DNA of 13,985 nucleotides, taken from JAWLCA01 sp050485905 (lineage in GTDB: Bacteria > Pseudomonadota > Alphaproteobacteria > Rhodobacterales > Rhodobacteraceae). The translations under genes were made by a program, and so were the position numbers. The notes beneath the pieces were generated by a model. The model saw only the letters and a program-made list of their open reading frames with translations, searched no databases and was not told the DNA's origin. Below are positions 6,484-13,965 of the stretch, piece by piece (the stretch's first letter is position 1; each line of letters starts with the position of its first letter). Location: the NCBI GenBank assembly GCA_050485905.1, contig JBJHCH010000101.1, forward strand, positions 1 through 13,985, written 5' to 3'.

Positions 6484-7883
6484 TGGCAGATCTCCTTCAG
6501 CGTCTCGGCCAGTCGGCGGATGTCAGCGGCGGTATGCACCTCGGTCACGCAGTAAAGCGCGCATTGGCCCATGGTCACTTCGGCAGAGATATCCTTGCCG
6601 CCAAAGATTCCGCGCGCGCGCAGTGCGTTATTGATCTCTGCCACGGTCTTGCCGGTGCCGTCGAAGTTCACGACGAACTCCTTGAAGGTGGTGTCGGGCC
6701 AGACGACCTTTACCCCCGGCACCTCGGCAAGGCATTTCGCGGCATAACGCGCCCGGCTGAGGATCAGCGTGCCCAGTTCTCGGAACCCGTCTGGACCCAG
6801 CAGCGCCATGTAGACCGCACCTGCGATTGCCCAGAGGTAGGTTGAATTTCCGGTCCAGTCCTTGCCCTTTTCCCGCATTCCATAGGAATTCTGATGCGGG
6901 CAGGCGAGGCCGAAGCCGAACTGTCCCTCCTCCTGCGTGGCGGCGATGGAGACGAGGAAACCGTTGTATTCCCGCACATAGCGTTCCTCGTCCCGGCTGG
7001 CGATGAAACCGCCGACGCCGCCGCCGCAGTTCATGTGCACGCCCAGCGGCTGCACCGGGCCGGTGACGATATCTGCGCCGTAGTCGCCCGGCGCCATCAT
7101 CACGCCCAGGCTGACGGGATCGACGCCAACGATCGTCTCGGCCCCCGCCGCACGCGCGGCCTTGGCGATCTCGGTCGCGCCGGTCTCGATCGTGCCCAGA
7201 TAGGCCGGATTCTCGAAATAGACCGCCGCCACATCCGGCCCCAGCTTTGCCTTCAGGTCGGCCATGTCCAGACGCCCCGAGGTTGGATCGGCGGCGACCA
7301 GCACCACCTCGATATGGCTTTCCATCTCTGAAGGCTGGCAATAGGTGCGGATCACCGACAGCCGCTCAGGGTCAGACAACTGCGGCACCAGCACTTTGCT
7401 GCGCCCGGTGATGCGCGCGGCCATGCGGATCGCGTGGCCGATGGCGCAGCCCCAGGAATAGACCGGCAGCTGCACCACATCGAGGTTCAAGAGCGCGCCC
7501 AGCTGGCTTTGAAATTCGAACCATGCCTGATTGCGGCCGTGATCGGATTGGTAGCTGCCCCAGACGTTTGTCGCGAACTCGGTCCGCCCCACGATCTCGT
7601 CCACCACAGCCGGGACGTGGTGCTGCCAGACGCCAGCACCAAGGAAGCTGAGGTTGTCCTCGCAGCTCGCGTTCCTCTTCAGCCGGCTGACCAGTTCTCG
7701 CTTCAACTCTACCTCGGACGACAGCGCGGGCGGCAGGTTCAGCGGCGTCTTGCGGAAGTGGTCGGGGGGGATCTGTTCAAAGACCTCGGCGGTGGATTTC
7801 GCGCCGATCTCGGCCAGCATTGCCTCTATCGCGCCGGGTGCCGATAGCGCCATCCAGGGATGGCCGCGTTGTCCGGTTGTCAT
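6480..7883 (-). CDS. GcvPA-like: glycine dehydrogenase (decarboxylating) subunit 1 family, divergent
   Basis: A protein of 467 aa, close to the roughly 450 aa of GcvPA, the first half of split P-protein. Recognisable parts: EAMLAEIGAKSTAEVFEQIP (about 20-39), PLNLP, the FLGAGVWQHHVPAVVDEI signature at 80-97, and the C-terminal YCVTEVHTAADI. The substrate-side stretch differs from canonical GcvPA: where the family usually has a YTPYQPEISQG-type run, this protein has NVWGSYQSDHGRNQAWFEFQ, and the usual YDGAT reads YSWGC. The start MTTGQ follows a GGGGGA run; an upstream in-frame extension is less likely because it would run into the operator. A PcaR-like operator lies 42-56 bases upstream of the start. 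It shares a four-base ATGA overlap with gcvPB. Its product should pair with the GcvPB-like subunit in the cytoplasm. Confidence 0.87.
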   Translation of the reverse strand: MTTGQRGHPWMALSAPGAIEAMLAEIGAKSTAEVFEQIPPDHFRKTPLNLPPALSSEVELKRELVSRLKRNASCEDNLSFLGAGVWQHHVPAVVDEIVGRTEFATNVWGSYQSDHGRNQAWFEFQSQLGALLNLDVVQLPVYSWGCAIGHAIRMAARITGRSKVLVPQLSDPERLSVIRTYCQPSEMESHIEVVLVAADPTSGRLDMADLKAKLGPDVAAVYFENPAYLGTIETGATEIAKAARAAGAETIVGVDPVSLGVMMAPGDYGADIVTGPVQPLGVHMNCGGGVGGFIASRDEERYVREYNGFLVSIAATQEEGQFGFGLACPHQNSYGMREKGKDWTGNSTYLWAIAGAVYMALLGPDGFRELGTLILSRARYAAKCLAEVPGVKVVWPDTTFKEFVVNFDGTGKTVAEINNALRARGIFGGKDISAEVTMGQCALYCVTEVHTAADIRRLAETLKEICQ

Positions 7884-7917
7884 GCTTTTCCCCCAAGTTG
7901 GAATCCTGTCGAAACCT

Positions 7918-7944
7918 GCACAAAAGTTCGCATATCGCACGAAC
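7918..7944. promoter_or_regulatory. Predicted IclR-family (PcaR-like) operator, copy 2
   Basis: The core GTTCGCATATCGCAC (7926-7940) differs from the PcaR box as I recall it (GTTCGATAATCGCAC) at only three spacer positions. The flanks GCACAAAA and GAAC match copy 1 exactly. It sits between the gcvPA-like start and the stop of the upstream NAD-kinase-like gene, five bases past that stop. It has the same orientation and a similar distance to its minus-strand gene as copy 1 has to the isomerase (42 and 50 bases). This implies that gcvPA-gcvPB has a promoter of its own as well as readthrough. No strong -10/-35 pair is seen here, which would fit an activated promoter. Confidence 0.65.
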
Positions 7945-7948
7945 GCTT

Positions 7949-9049
7949 TCAACCTGTCCCGATACGCATCATCGTGAAACGCCCCGGCCCTGTCTGCACC
8001 CGGATATAGCCCGACAATCGTTCATCGAGCGCGGGATCGCCGGTATCGACCCATAGCCGTGGTTGCGCGAGCGCCGCGAGCTTCTCCTCTGACGCCAGCA
8101 CGATCAGTCCGTCGCGGCCCGCGCGCGCGATCAGCCGGGCGCTGATCTGCTGGTTGCCCCGCCCAAGCAGGAACCCCTGCTGCCCGGTCACTCCCAGGAT
8201 CAACCGCACCGGACCGTCGCCCGCCAGCCGCTCCAGATCCCCGGCGCGGGCATCGCGGGCGACCATCACGCCGTCGCGGATCGCATCGACGCCCAGCAGG
8301 GTCGGCCGGTGGCCGGCCGCCTGCGTCACCAGCCCGGCGCTGCGGCCCGGCCCGATGATGTAAAGCACGCCCGGCGCCATCGCCCCCGCCACCTCTCGCG
8401 CGGCGGCGGCAAGGGCCGCGTCGTGGTCACGGCGCGGCCCGCCCTTGGCTGCCTGTATCCGGCCCCGCGCCACCGGCACCCGCGCCATCCCGTAAAGGCG
8501 GGGCGCGATGTGGCCCGCCCGCAGCGCGGCCTCGTCAATGTCCATCACCTCGGCTTCGGTCCACGCCACCCGGTCGGGCGTGCCAAGGATGTCGGCCAGC
8601 AAGTTCCCCGCCGCCTCGGGCGAGACGGCAAAGACGCCGGAATGCATCTTCACCCCACAGGGGATGCCAAGCATCGCCGTCGCGCCCAACCCTGACGCCA
8701 CGTCGCGCGCTGTGCCATCGCCGCCGGCAAAGACCACCAGATCGGCCACCATCTCCTGCACAGCCGCCCGGGTATCGCGCGCGGTGCCGGTCGGCTCCAT
8801 CTCCAGCACGCTCAATGTCAGGTCCAGCCCCATTGCCCAATCGGCCCCCAGTGGGCCGGGGGCGGTTACCAGAGCCGCGCCTGGGCGCGCGGCGGCAAGA
8901 CGCTCCAGCACCCTGCGCGCGCGCGGGCCGGCCTGAGCCACCGCCCCGCGCCTGATCGCCTCGGCCACGGTATCGGGGCCGTCGGTGCCCTTCAGCCCGA
9001 CTGCGCCGCCCAGACCCGCCACCGGATTGACGATCAGCCCGACGCGCAT
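7949..9049 (-). CDS. ATP-NAD kinase family protein (AcoX/COG3199 type)
   Basis: A soluble protein of 366 aa with the NAD kinase/diacylglycerol kinase fold. It starts with the nucleotide-binding strand and glycine loop GLIVNPVAGLGG (4-15). The kinase signature FAGGDGTARD lies at about 107-116, followed by GIPCGVKMHSGVFAVSP (128-144), which is characteristic of the AcoX-like branch rather than of housekeeping NadK. The C-terminal LWVDTGDPALDERLSGYIRV also fits that branch. It could phosphorylate NAD to supply NADP to pathway enzymes such as the SDR and OYE, but AcoX-type proteins are poorly characterised and another substrate is possible. The ATG is two bases past the tctB stop, so it belongs to the transporter operon. 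Its coding end lies five bases from the operator of gcvPA. Confidence 0.85.
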   Translation of the reverse strand: MRVGLIVNPVAGLGGAVGLKGTDGPDTVAEAIRRGAVAQAGPRARRVLERLAAARPGAALVTAPGPLGADWAMGLDLTLSVLEMEPTGTARDTRAAVQEMVADLVVFAGGDGTARDVASGLGATAMLGIPCGVKMHSGVFAVSPEAAGNLLADILGTPDRVAWTEAEVMDIDEAALRAGHIAPRLYGMARVPVARGRIQAAKGGPRRDHDAALAAAAREVAGAMAPGVLYIIGPGRSAGLVTQAAGHRPTLLGVDAIRDGVMVARDARAGDLERLAGDGPVRLILGVTGQQGFLLGRGNQQISARLIARAGRDGLIVLASEEKLAALAQPRLWVDTGDPALDERLSGYIRVQTGPGRFTMMRIGTG

Positions 9050-9051
9050 GG

Positions 9052-9513
9052 TCAGAACAGCCAGACCCGCACCTGCAGGATCGGCGCGACCTGCGTGAAC
9101 ATGACCCAGAATGCCAGCGCGCAGCCCAGCACCACCGGAACGATGACCTTGAGCGATCGCAAAGGATCGGGCGACAATGCGGCCATCGCCACGGTCAGCA
9201 TCAGCGTGGTGGAAACGACAAGCCCAACCTTCCGCACCATCCAGAAATAGACCAGGCCCCATACGACGCAGCCAAGGATCGGCAGCAGCCGCACCGATTC
9301 CGTCTGTGCGCTGGTGGGCCGCGCAACCCCGGCCCAGAGCATCACCGCCGCCGAGGGCAGGATCGCCCAGAAGGCAAGCTGCGGCACCAGCGTCGGCCCA
9401 CCGCCCGGCCCGGGCCGCCAGGTGCCCGCCGCCACATGCCACAGGCCGACGACGGCAAAGGCCAGCATCGCCACCGCGCCTGCCACGAACCTTGGATCTA
9501 TCCGCGCGCCCAT
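9052..9513 (-). CDS. tctB: Tripartite tricarboxylate transporter small membrane subunit TctB
   Basis: A membrane protein of 153 aa with four hydrophobic segments in the arrangement usual for TctB: near 9-29, 44-62, 77-95 with a further stretch to about 110, and 121-150. The basic loop WMVRKVGL lies between the two halves. TctB is the small integral subunit that pairs with TctA in the inner membrane and is poorly conserved in sequence, so the call rests on length, hydrophobicity and position. It starts three bases after the tctA stop and ends two bases before the ATP-NAD kinase-like gene, so it is in one operon with both. Confidence 0.87.
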   Translation of the reverse strand: MGARIDPRFVAGAVAMLAFAVVGLWHVAAGTWRPGPGGGPTLVPQLAFWAILPSAAVMLWAGVARPTSAQTESVRLLPILGCVVWGLVYFWMVRKVGLVVSTTLMLTVAMAALSPDPLRSLKVIVPVVLGCALAFWVMFTQVAPILQVRVWLF

Positions 9514-9516
9514 CCC

Positions 9517-11031
9517 CTACCCTTTCCGCGTGGCCCAGAAGAACAGCATCATCACCGCTGCACCCGTCGCATAGATCGCCAGCGCCAGCGGGGTCTGGAA
9601 CAGATAGGTCCAATCCTCGCGCCCCAGGATCATCGCCTGCCGCAGCGCCCGCTCCATCCCAGGGCCAAGGATGAACCCCAGCGCCAGCGGCGGGATCGGC
9701 ACGCCGAACATCCGCATCACCACCCCAAAGACCCCGGCCGCGATCAGCATCCAGACATCGGTGACCGAATTCGACGTGGCATATGTGCCGAGTATCGCCA
9801 GCGCCACGACGACCGGCACGACAAAGCGCGGCTGGATCATCGAGATGCGGGCATAATAGGGCAGAAGCGTCTTGCTGACGGCAAGATTCATCAGCGTGCC
9901 GAACAGCAGCAGGATGAAGATGGCGTAGATCACCGGCATGTTCTGTTCGATCATGTTCGGCCCGGGGCTGATGCCCTGCATGATGAACGCCGCCCCGATC
10001 AGCGCCGCCGAGCCGCTGCCGGGAATACCGAAGGCGAAGAGGGGGATCAGCGTGGCTCCTGCCGTTGCGGAATTGCCGGCCTCTGGCGCGGCGATCCCCT
10101 CCATCGAACCCTTGCCGAAATCCTGTGGCCGGCGCGAGACGCGCTGCGCCAGACCCCAGCTCAGGAACCCGGCCAGCGTCGCACCCGCGCCCGGCAGCGC
10201 GCCGATGAAGGTGCCCGTGGCGCTGCCGACCAGCGACGCGCGCCAGAGCGTCAGGTATTCCGCCCAGCCCAGCCGGTCGCGGCGCGCATCATAGCCCTCT
10301 GCCTCGGCCAGCGCGGCGATGCGGGCCTTTTCGTCCTGCACCCTGGCGTGGAACACCTTGCCGACCTGGATCATGATCTCGGACAGCGCGAACAGGCCGA
10401 TCAGCAGCGGCACCAGCCCGATGCCGCCCGAGAGTTCCGGGATGCCAAAGGTGTAGCGCTGCGCCCCGGTGAACGGGTCGCGGCCGACCATCGACAGCAG
10501 CACGCCGATGGCGGCGGCGGCGAAACCGCGCGCGACCTTGCCCTTGTCGAGCGAGGCGATCACGATGATCGACACGATATAGAGCGCGAAGAATTCTCGC
10601 GGGCCGAATTGCAAAGCGAACATCGCCAGCGGCACGGCGATGAAGATAAGCATCATCACGCCAAAGAAATCGCCGAAGACCGAGGAATAGAGCGCAGTAT
10701 GCAGGCCCGCGTTCGGGCGGCCGGCCTGCTTGGCCGGATAGCCGTCCATCACCGTCGCCGCCGCCCCCGGCGTGCCCGGCACCCCGAACATGATCGCCGA
10801 GATCGAACCGCCGAACAGCCCGCCCTTGTAGATGCCCATCAGCATCCCGATGGCGGGTGCCGTCTCCATCGTGAAGACAAATGGCAGCAGCACCGCCATC
10901 GCCATGTCGCCCGATATGCCCGGCACCGCACCCACGGTGACGCCCAGGAACACGCCGAACAGCACGGCCAGCAGTACCTCGGGCGCCAGCGCGATCTCGA
11001 TGGCGAGTGGAAGAACCTCGGACAGAAGCAA
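9517..11031 (-). CDS. tctA: Tripartite tricarboxylate transporter large permease TctA
   Basis: An inner-membrane permease of 504 aa, the usual length for TctA, with roughly a dozen hydrophobic segments. Signatures: GVTVGAVPGISGDMAMAVLL at 31-49, GIYKGGLFGGSISAIMFGVPG at 66-86, TGTFIGALPGAGATLAGFLSWG at 272-293, and PEAGNSATAGATLIPLFAFGIPGSG at 316-340. The two glycine/proline-rich repeats are typical of this ion-gradient-driven carrier. It should carry a carboxylate delivered by TctC. The start is a TTG preceded by an AAAGG ribosome site with a seven-base spacer; no in-frame ATG or GTG is available in the 49-base gap after tctC. A strong stem-loop lies in that gap. The substrate cannot be read from the sequence. 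Confidence 0.94.
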   Translation of the reverse strand: MLLSEVLPLAIEIALAPEVLLAVLFGVFLGVTVGAVPGISGDMAMAVLLPFVFTMETAPAIGMLMGIYKGGLFGGSISAIMFGVPGTPGAAATVMDGYPAKQAGRPNAGLHTALYSSVFGDFFGVMMLIFIAVPLAMFALQFGPREFFALYIVSIIVIASLDKGKVARGFAAAAIGVLLSMVGRDPFTGAQRYTFGIPELSGGIGLVPLLIGLFALSEIMIQVGKVFHARVQDEKARIAALAEAEGYDARRDRLGWAEYLTLWRASLVGSATGTFIGALPGAGATLAGFLSWGLAQRVSRRPQDFGKGSMEGIAAPEAGNSATAGATLIPLFAFGIPGSGSAALIGAAFIMQGISPGPNMIEQNMPVIYAIFILLLFGTLMNLAVSKTLLPYYARISMIQPRFVVPVVVALAILGTYATSNSVTDVWMLIAAGVFGVVMRMFGVPIPPLALGFILGPGMERALRQAMILGREDWTYLFQTPLALAIYATGAAVMMLFFWATRKG

Positions 11032-11038
11032 GGGATCG

Positions 11039-11043
11039 CCTTT
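11039..11043 (-). promoter_or_regulatory. Ribosome binding site that sets the TTG start of tctA
   Basis: AAAGG on the minus strand, seven bases before the TTG at 11031. It lies directly downstream of the tctC-tctA stem-loop and supports the non-ATG start. Confidence 0.6.
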
Positions 11044-11046
11044 CAG

Positions 11047-11075
11047 GCGGCCGGCGGACAGCGCCCGCCGGCCGC
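11047..11075 (-). other. GC-rich stem-loop between tctC and tctA
   Basis: A perfect inverted repeat: GCGGCCGGCGG (11047-11057) and its complement (11065-11075), 11 base pairs with a seven-base loop. No U-run follows on the minus strand, so it is not a standard intrinsic terminator. Such hairpins after a binding-protein gene often stabilise the upstream transcript or cause partial termination, giving more binding protein than permease. Position and strength support that role here; it is an inference. Confidence 0.65.
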
Positions 11076-11080
11076 GCGTG

Positions 11081-12031
11081 TCAGTTGACGGTTTCGAGCG
11101 TCGATTTCACGACATCAAGGGTGGCGTCATAAATCCCCTGCACCCCCTGAGCGCGCGAGATCGGGGCCGCCGCGACATTCGCCTGCGCCGCCAGCTCCTG
11201 CCCGCGCTCGCTGGCATAGGCCGCCGCGATCCCCTCGGACAGCATCTCGACGATCTCGGCCGGCACCTCTGAGGTCGCAAAGATCGTGTACCAGACTGGC
11301 ATCACCACGTCGTAGCCCATTTCCGACAGTGTCGGCGTATCGGGCAGGCTGCCGACGCGCTCGGCCGAGGCGACGGCGATCGCCACGGCATCACCCGATT
11401 CGATGGACCCGGCAATGGTGGTCGGCGTGGTGATGGCGACGGGAACCGTTCCGCCCAGCAGGAACTGCACCGTCTCGCCGCCGCCCGAGGTCGGCACCTG
11501 GTTGGTGTCGAACTCTGCCAGTTGCTGCAGGCGCAGAAGCGGCAGATGGCTGGAGCTGAGATAGGTGCCATGGGTGATCGGGATCCCGCCCGGGTTCGCC
11601 CGTGCCGCCTCTATGAAACCCTCCATGTCGCTGAACTCGGCATCGGTGCGCGCGACGAAGGTCGGCGCGATCTCGGTCACCTGCACCAGCGGCACCCAGT
11701 CATCAGGGCTGTAGGGCGTGTCTTCCAGCAGCGGCAGGGTGATCATCGGACCATAGTCCGAGATGATCAGCGTGTACCCGTCGCCGCCATTCTCCAGCAC
11801 GAAGCTGGCGGCATCGAGGCCCCCCGCGCCGGGCATGTTCACCACCTCGACCCGCTGGCCCAGATGATCCTCACCCACAGCGGCAAGGATGCGCGCCGCG
11901 ATGTCGATGCCACCGCCCGCGCCATAGGGCGTCACCACCCGGATCGGGCCGTCGCTGGGAAACTCCGCCATCGCCGCACTTGCCATCAGGCCGATCCCGA
12001 TGCTTGCGCCGAGTGTTCTTGTGATCGTCAT
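11081..12031 (-). CDS. tctC: Tripartite tricarboxylate transporter periplasmic binding protein (TctC/Bug family)
   Basis: A secreted solute receptor of 316 aa. Residues 1-22 form a signal peptide (basic TITR start, hydrophobic core, AMA before the likely cleavage). The mature part begins FPSDGPIRVVTPYGAGGGIDIAARIL (24-49), the Bug-family first ligand loop, and continues with EVVNMPGAGG (62-71), a diverged version of the usual VENRPGAGG. Family members bind carboxylates, amino acids or aromatic acids with a conserved water-mediated carboxylate clamp. The start follows an AGGGAG ribosome site. It is the first transporter gene; tctA, tctB and the NAD-kinase-like gene follow. The upstream gap holds a perfect palindromic operator inside a plausible promoter, so the transporter operon is probably induced by its substrate. 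Confidence 0.92.
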   Translation of the reverse strand: MTITRTLGASIGIGLMASAAMAEFPSDGPIRVVTPYGAGGGIDIAARILAAVGEDHLGQRVEVVNMPGAGGLDAASFVLENGGDGYTLIISDYGPMITLPLLEDTPYSPDDWVPLVQVTEIAPTFVARTDAEFSDMEGFIEAARANPGGIPITHGTYLSSSHLPLLRLQQLAEFDTNQVPTSGGGETVQFLLGGTVPVAITTPTTIAGSIESGDAVAIAVASAERVGSLPDTPTLSEMGYDVVMPVWYTIFATSEVPAEIVEMLSEGIAAAYASERGQELAAQANVAAAPISRAQGVQGIYDATLDVVKSTLETVN

Positions 12032-12070
12032 CCGCTTTCTCCCTGCGTTTTCTTGTAAGCCATCGCTCAG

Positions 12071-12093
12071 AATTGTGCGCATTCCGCACAATT
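12071..12093. promoter_or_regulatory. Predicted IclR-family palindromic operator, copy 3
   Basis: A perfect inverted repeat with arms AATTGTGCG and CGCACAATT around CATTC (9-base arms, 5-base spacer). Its core GTGCG-N5-CGCAC is the symmetric form of copies 1 and 2 (GTTAC/GTTCG-N5-CGCAC). It lies 39 bases upstream of the tctC start. The shared half-site suggests the same regulator. Confidence 0.65.
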
Positions 12094-12099
12094 GTTCAA
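12072..12099 (-). promoter_or_regulatory. Predicted promoter of the tctC-tctA-tctB-kinase operon
   Basis: On the minus strand TTGAAC (12094-12099) and CACAAT (12072-12077) are 16 bases apart, each matching the consensus at four of six positions. Operator copy 3 fills the spacer and reaches into the -10, the arrangement expected for repression. Moderate matches only. Confidence 0.4.
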
Positions 12100-12168
12100 T
12101 ACTCGTGGCCATAGAGCCGGCGGTCAAGCGGAATCGGGCACTTTGTGTTCGGTCAGGCAGCGTCGGGT

Positions 12169-13086
<918 letters not shown>

Positions 13087-13092
13087 CTGGCG

Positions 13093-13097
13093 TCTCC
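13093..13097 (-). promoter_or_regulatory. Ribosome binding site that sets the TTG start of the phosphotransferase
   Basis: GGAGA on the minus strand, six bases before the TTG at 13086. Together with the in-frame stop just upstream, it fixes the start. Confidence 0.6.
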
Positions 13098-13115
13098 ATC
13101 GCTAATTTCGGTCAT

Positions 13116-13130
13116 GCGCTGGTGCAGCGC
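13116..13130. repeat. Short inverted repeat in the divergent gap
   Basis: GCGCTG and CAGCGC around GTG (6-base arms, 3-base spacer), between the phosphotransferase and methyltransferase starts. It could be an operator for either gene; in DNA this GC-rich it could also be chance. It does not resemble the three IclR-type sites. Confidence 0.3.
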
Positions 13131-13185
13131 CGGTCGGGGGACTATGACTCGGCCAAACCGCAAAGAACAACCGATGGGAGACGAC

Positions 13186-13812
13186 ATGGCCAAGGCAAAG
13201 GGCGCGCTGGACCGGGTCTATGCGGCCAAGGGTCCGGAGGATCTGGCGAAAAGCTACGACCAGTGGGCCGAGACCTATGACGTCGAGATGATGCAGACCG
13301 GCTATCGCCACCCGGCCATCGGGGTCGGGCTGCTCGCGCGCCACCTGCCCACCGGGGCCGGGCCAGTTCTGGACGCGGGCGCGGGCACCGGGCTGACCGG
13401 GGAGTTGCTCAGGATCCTCGGCTTCGCGCCGCTTGTCGCAGTTGATCTGTCGCCCGCCATGCTGTCGCGTGCGGCGCAAAAGGACATCTACGCCGAATTG
13501 CACAAGGCCCGGCTGGGCGGCCCCCTGCCGTTTGACGAAGGCCAGTTTGCCGGTGTGATCTCAACCGGCGTCTTCACCACCGGCCATGTCGGCATCGAGG
13601 CGATGCCGGAGCTACTGCGCATCCTGCGCCCCGGCGGGCGGCTGGTGCTGACGATCAAGGACAGCGTCTGGGACAGCGGCTTTTCCGAAGGCGCGGCCAG
13701 CCTCTGCCGCGAAGGGCGGCTGCGGCTGCTGGAGGAGACGCCACCCTATATCTCGATGCCCGGCGTGCCCGACACTGGACCGGGCCGCGGCTGCGTGTGG
13801 GAGCGGGTCTGA
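13186..13812 (+). CDS. Class I SAM-dependent methyltransferase, METTL27 (WBSCR27)-like
   Basis: A small Rossmann-fold methyltransferase of 208 aa. Motif I is VLDAGAGTGLTGELL (61-75); the acidic end of strand two is Asp87 in VAVDLSPAML; SRAAQKDIYAEL follows; and the segment PLPFDEGQFAGVISTGVFTTGHV (113-135) and ILRPGGRLVLTI (146-157) complete the fold. The N-terminal YDQWAETYDVEM and the GVFTTGHV block match the METTL27-like group. The substrate is unknown. The chosen ATG has a GGGAGA ribosome site five bases upstream; in-frame ATGs at 13144 and 13174 lack good ones. It is divergent from the phosphotransferase and is probably not part of the catabolic cluster. Confidence 0.87.
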   Translation: MAKAKGALDRVYAAKGPEDLAKSYDQWAETYDVEMMQTGYRHPAIGVGLLARHLPTGAGPVLDAGAGTGLTGELLRILGFAPLVAVDLSPAMLSRAAQKDIYAELHKARLGGPLPFDEGQFAGVISTGVFTTGHVGIEAMPELLRILRPGGRLVLTIKDSVWDSGFSEGAASLCREGRLRLLEETPPYISMPGVPDTGPGRGCVWERV

Positions 13813-13867
13813 CCCGGGCCTGACCCCTGATGAACGGCAGCGGCCGCAGACACAGTCGACATAGTGT

Positions 13868-13897
13868 TTGACAGTATTTCCGCCCGCACCCTACCCT
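13868..13897 (+). promoter_or_regulatory. Possible promoter for the gene at the right edge
   Basis: A perfect TTGACA at 13868-13873 with TACCCT (three of six) at 13892-13897 after 18 bases. The -10 is weak. It lies in the 153-base gap between the methyltransferase stop and the next start codon. Confidence 0.3.
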
Positions 13898-13965
13898 TGA
13901 CCCAATCGGCCGAAAGGGCCGCAAGCGGCGCGCCGATGCGTCCGGAACAGAGAGGGTTAGGAAGA

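Noticed and set aside
9050..9613. N-terminal extension of the NAD-kinase-like frame through tctB.
   Set aside because: The extension is an out-of-frame reading of tctB and the end of tctA. The kinase homology begins at the ATG at 9049, right after the tctB stop.
9436..11088. A long plus-strand open frame (about 550 codons) across tctA.
   Set aside because: It is antisense to a clear TctA, its translation is rich in Arg, His and Gln, and it has no recognisable domain; long antisense frames are common in GC-rich genes.
13804..13816. CGGGTC-T-GACCCG inverted repeat at the methyltransferase stop as a terminator.
   Set aside because: The one-base loop cannot form as drawn, the realistic stem is four pairs, and no T-run follows.
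13907..13921. CGGCC-GAAAG-GGCCG hairpin before the right-edge gene as a riboswitch or terminator.
   Set aside because: Only a five-pair stem in GC-rich DNA, no T-run and no recognisable aptamer structure.
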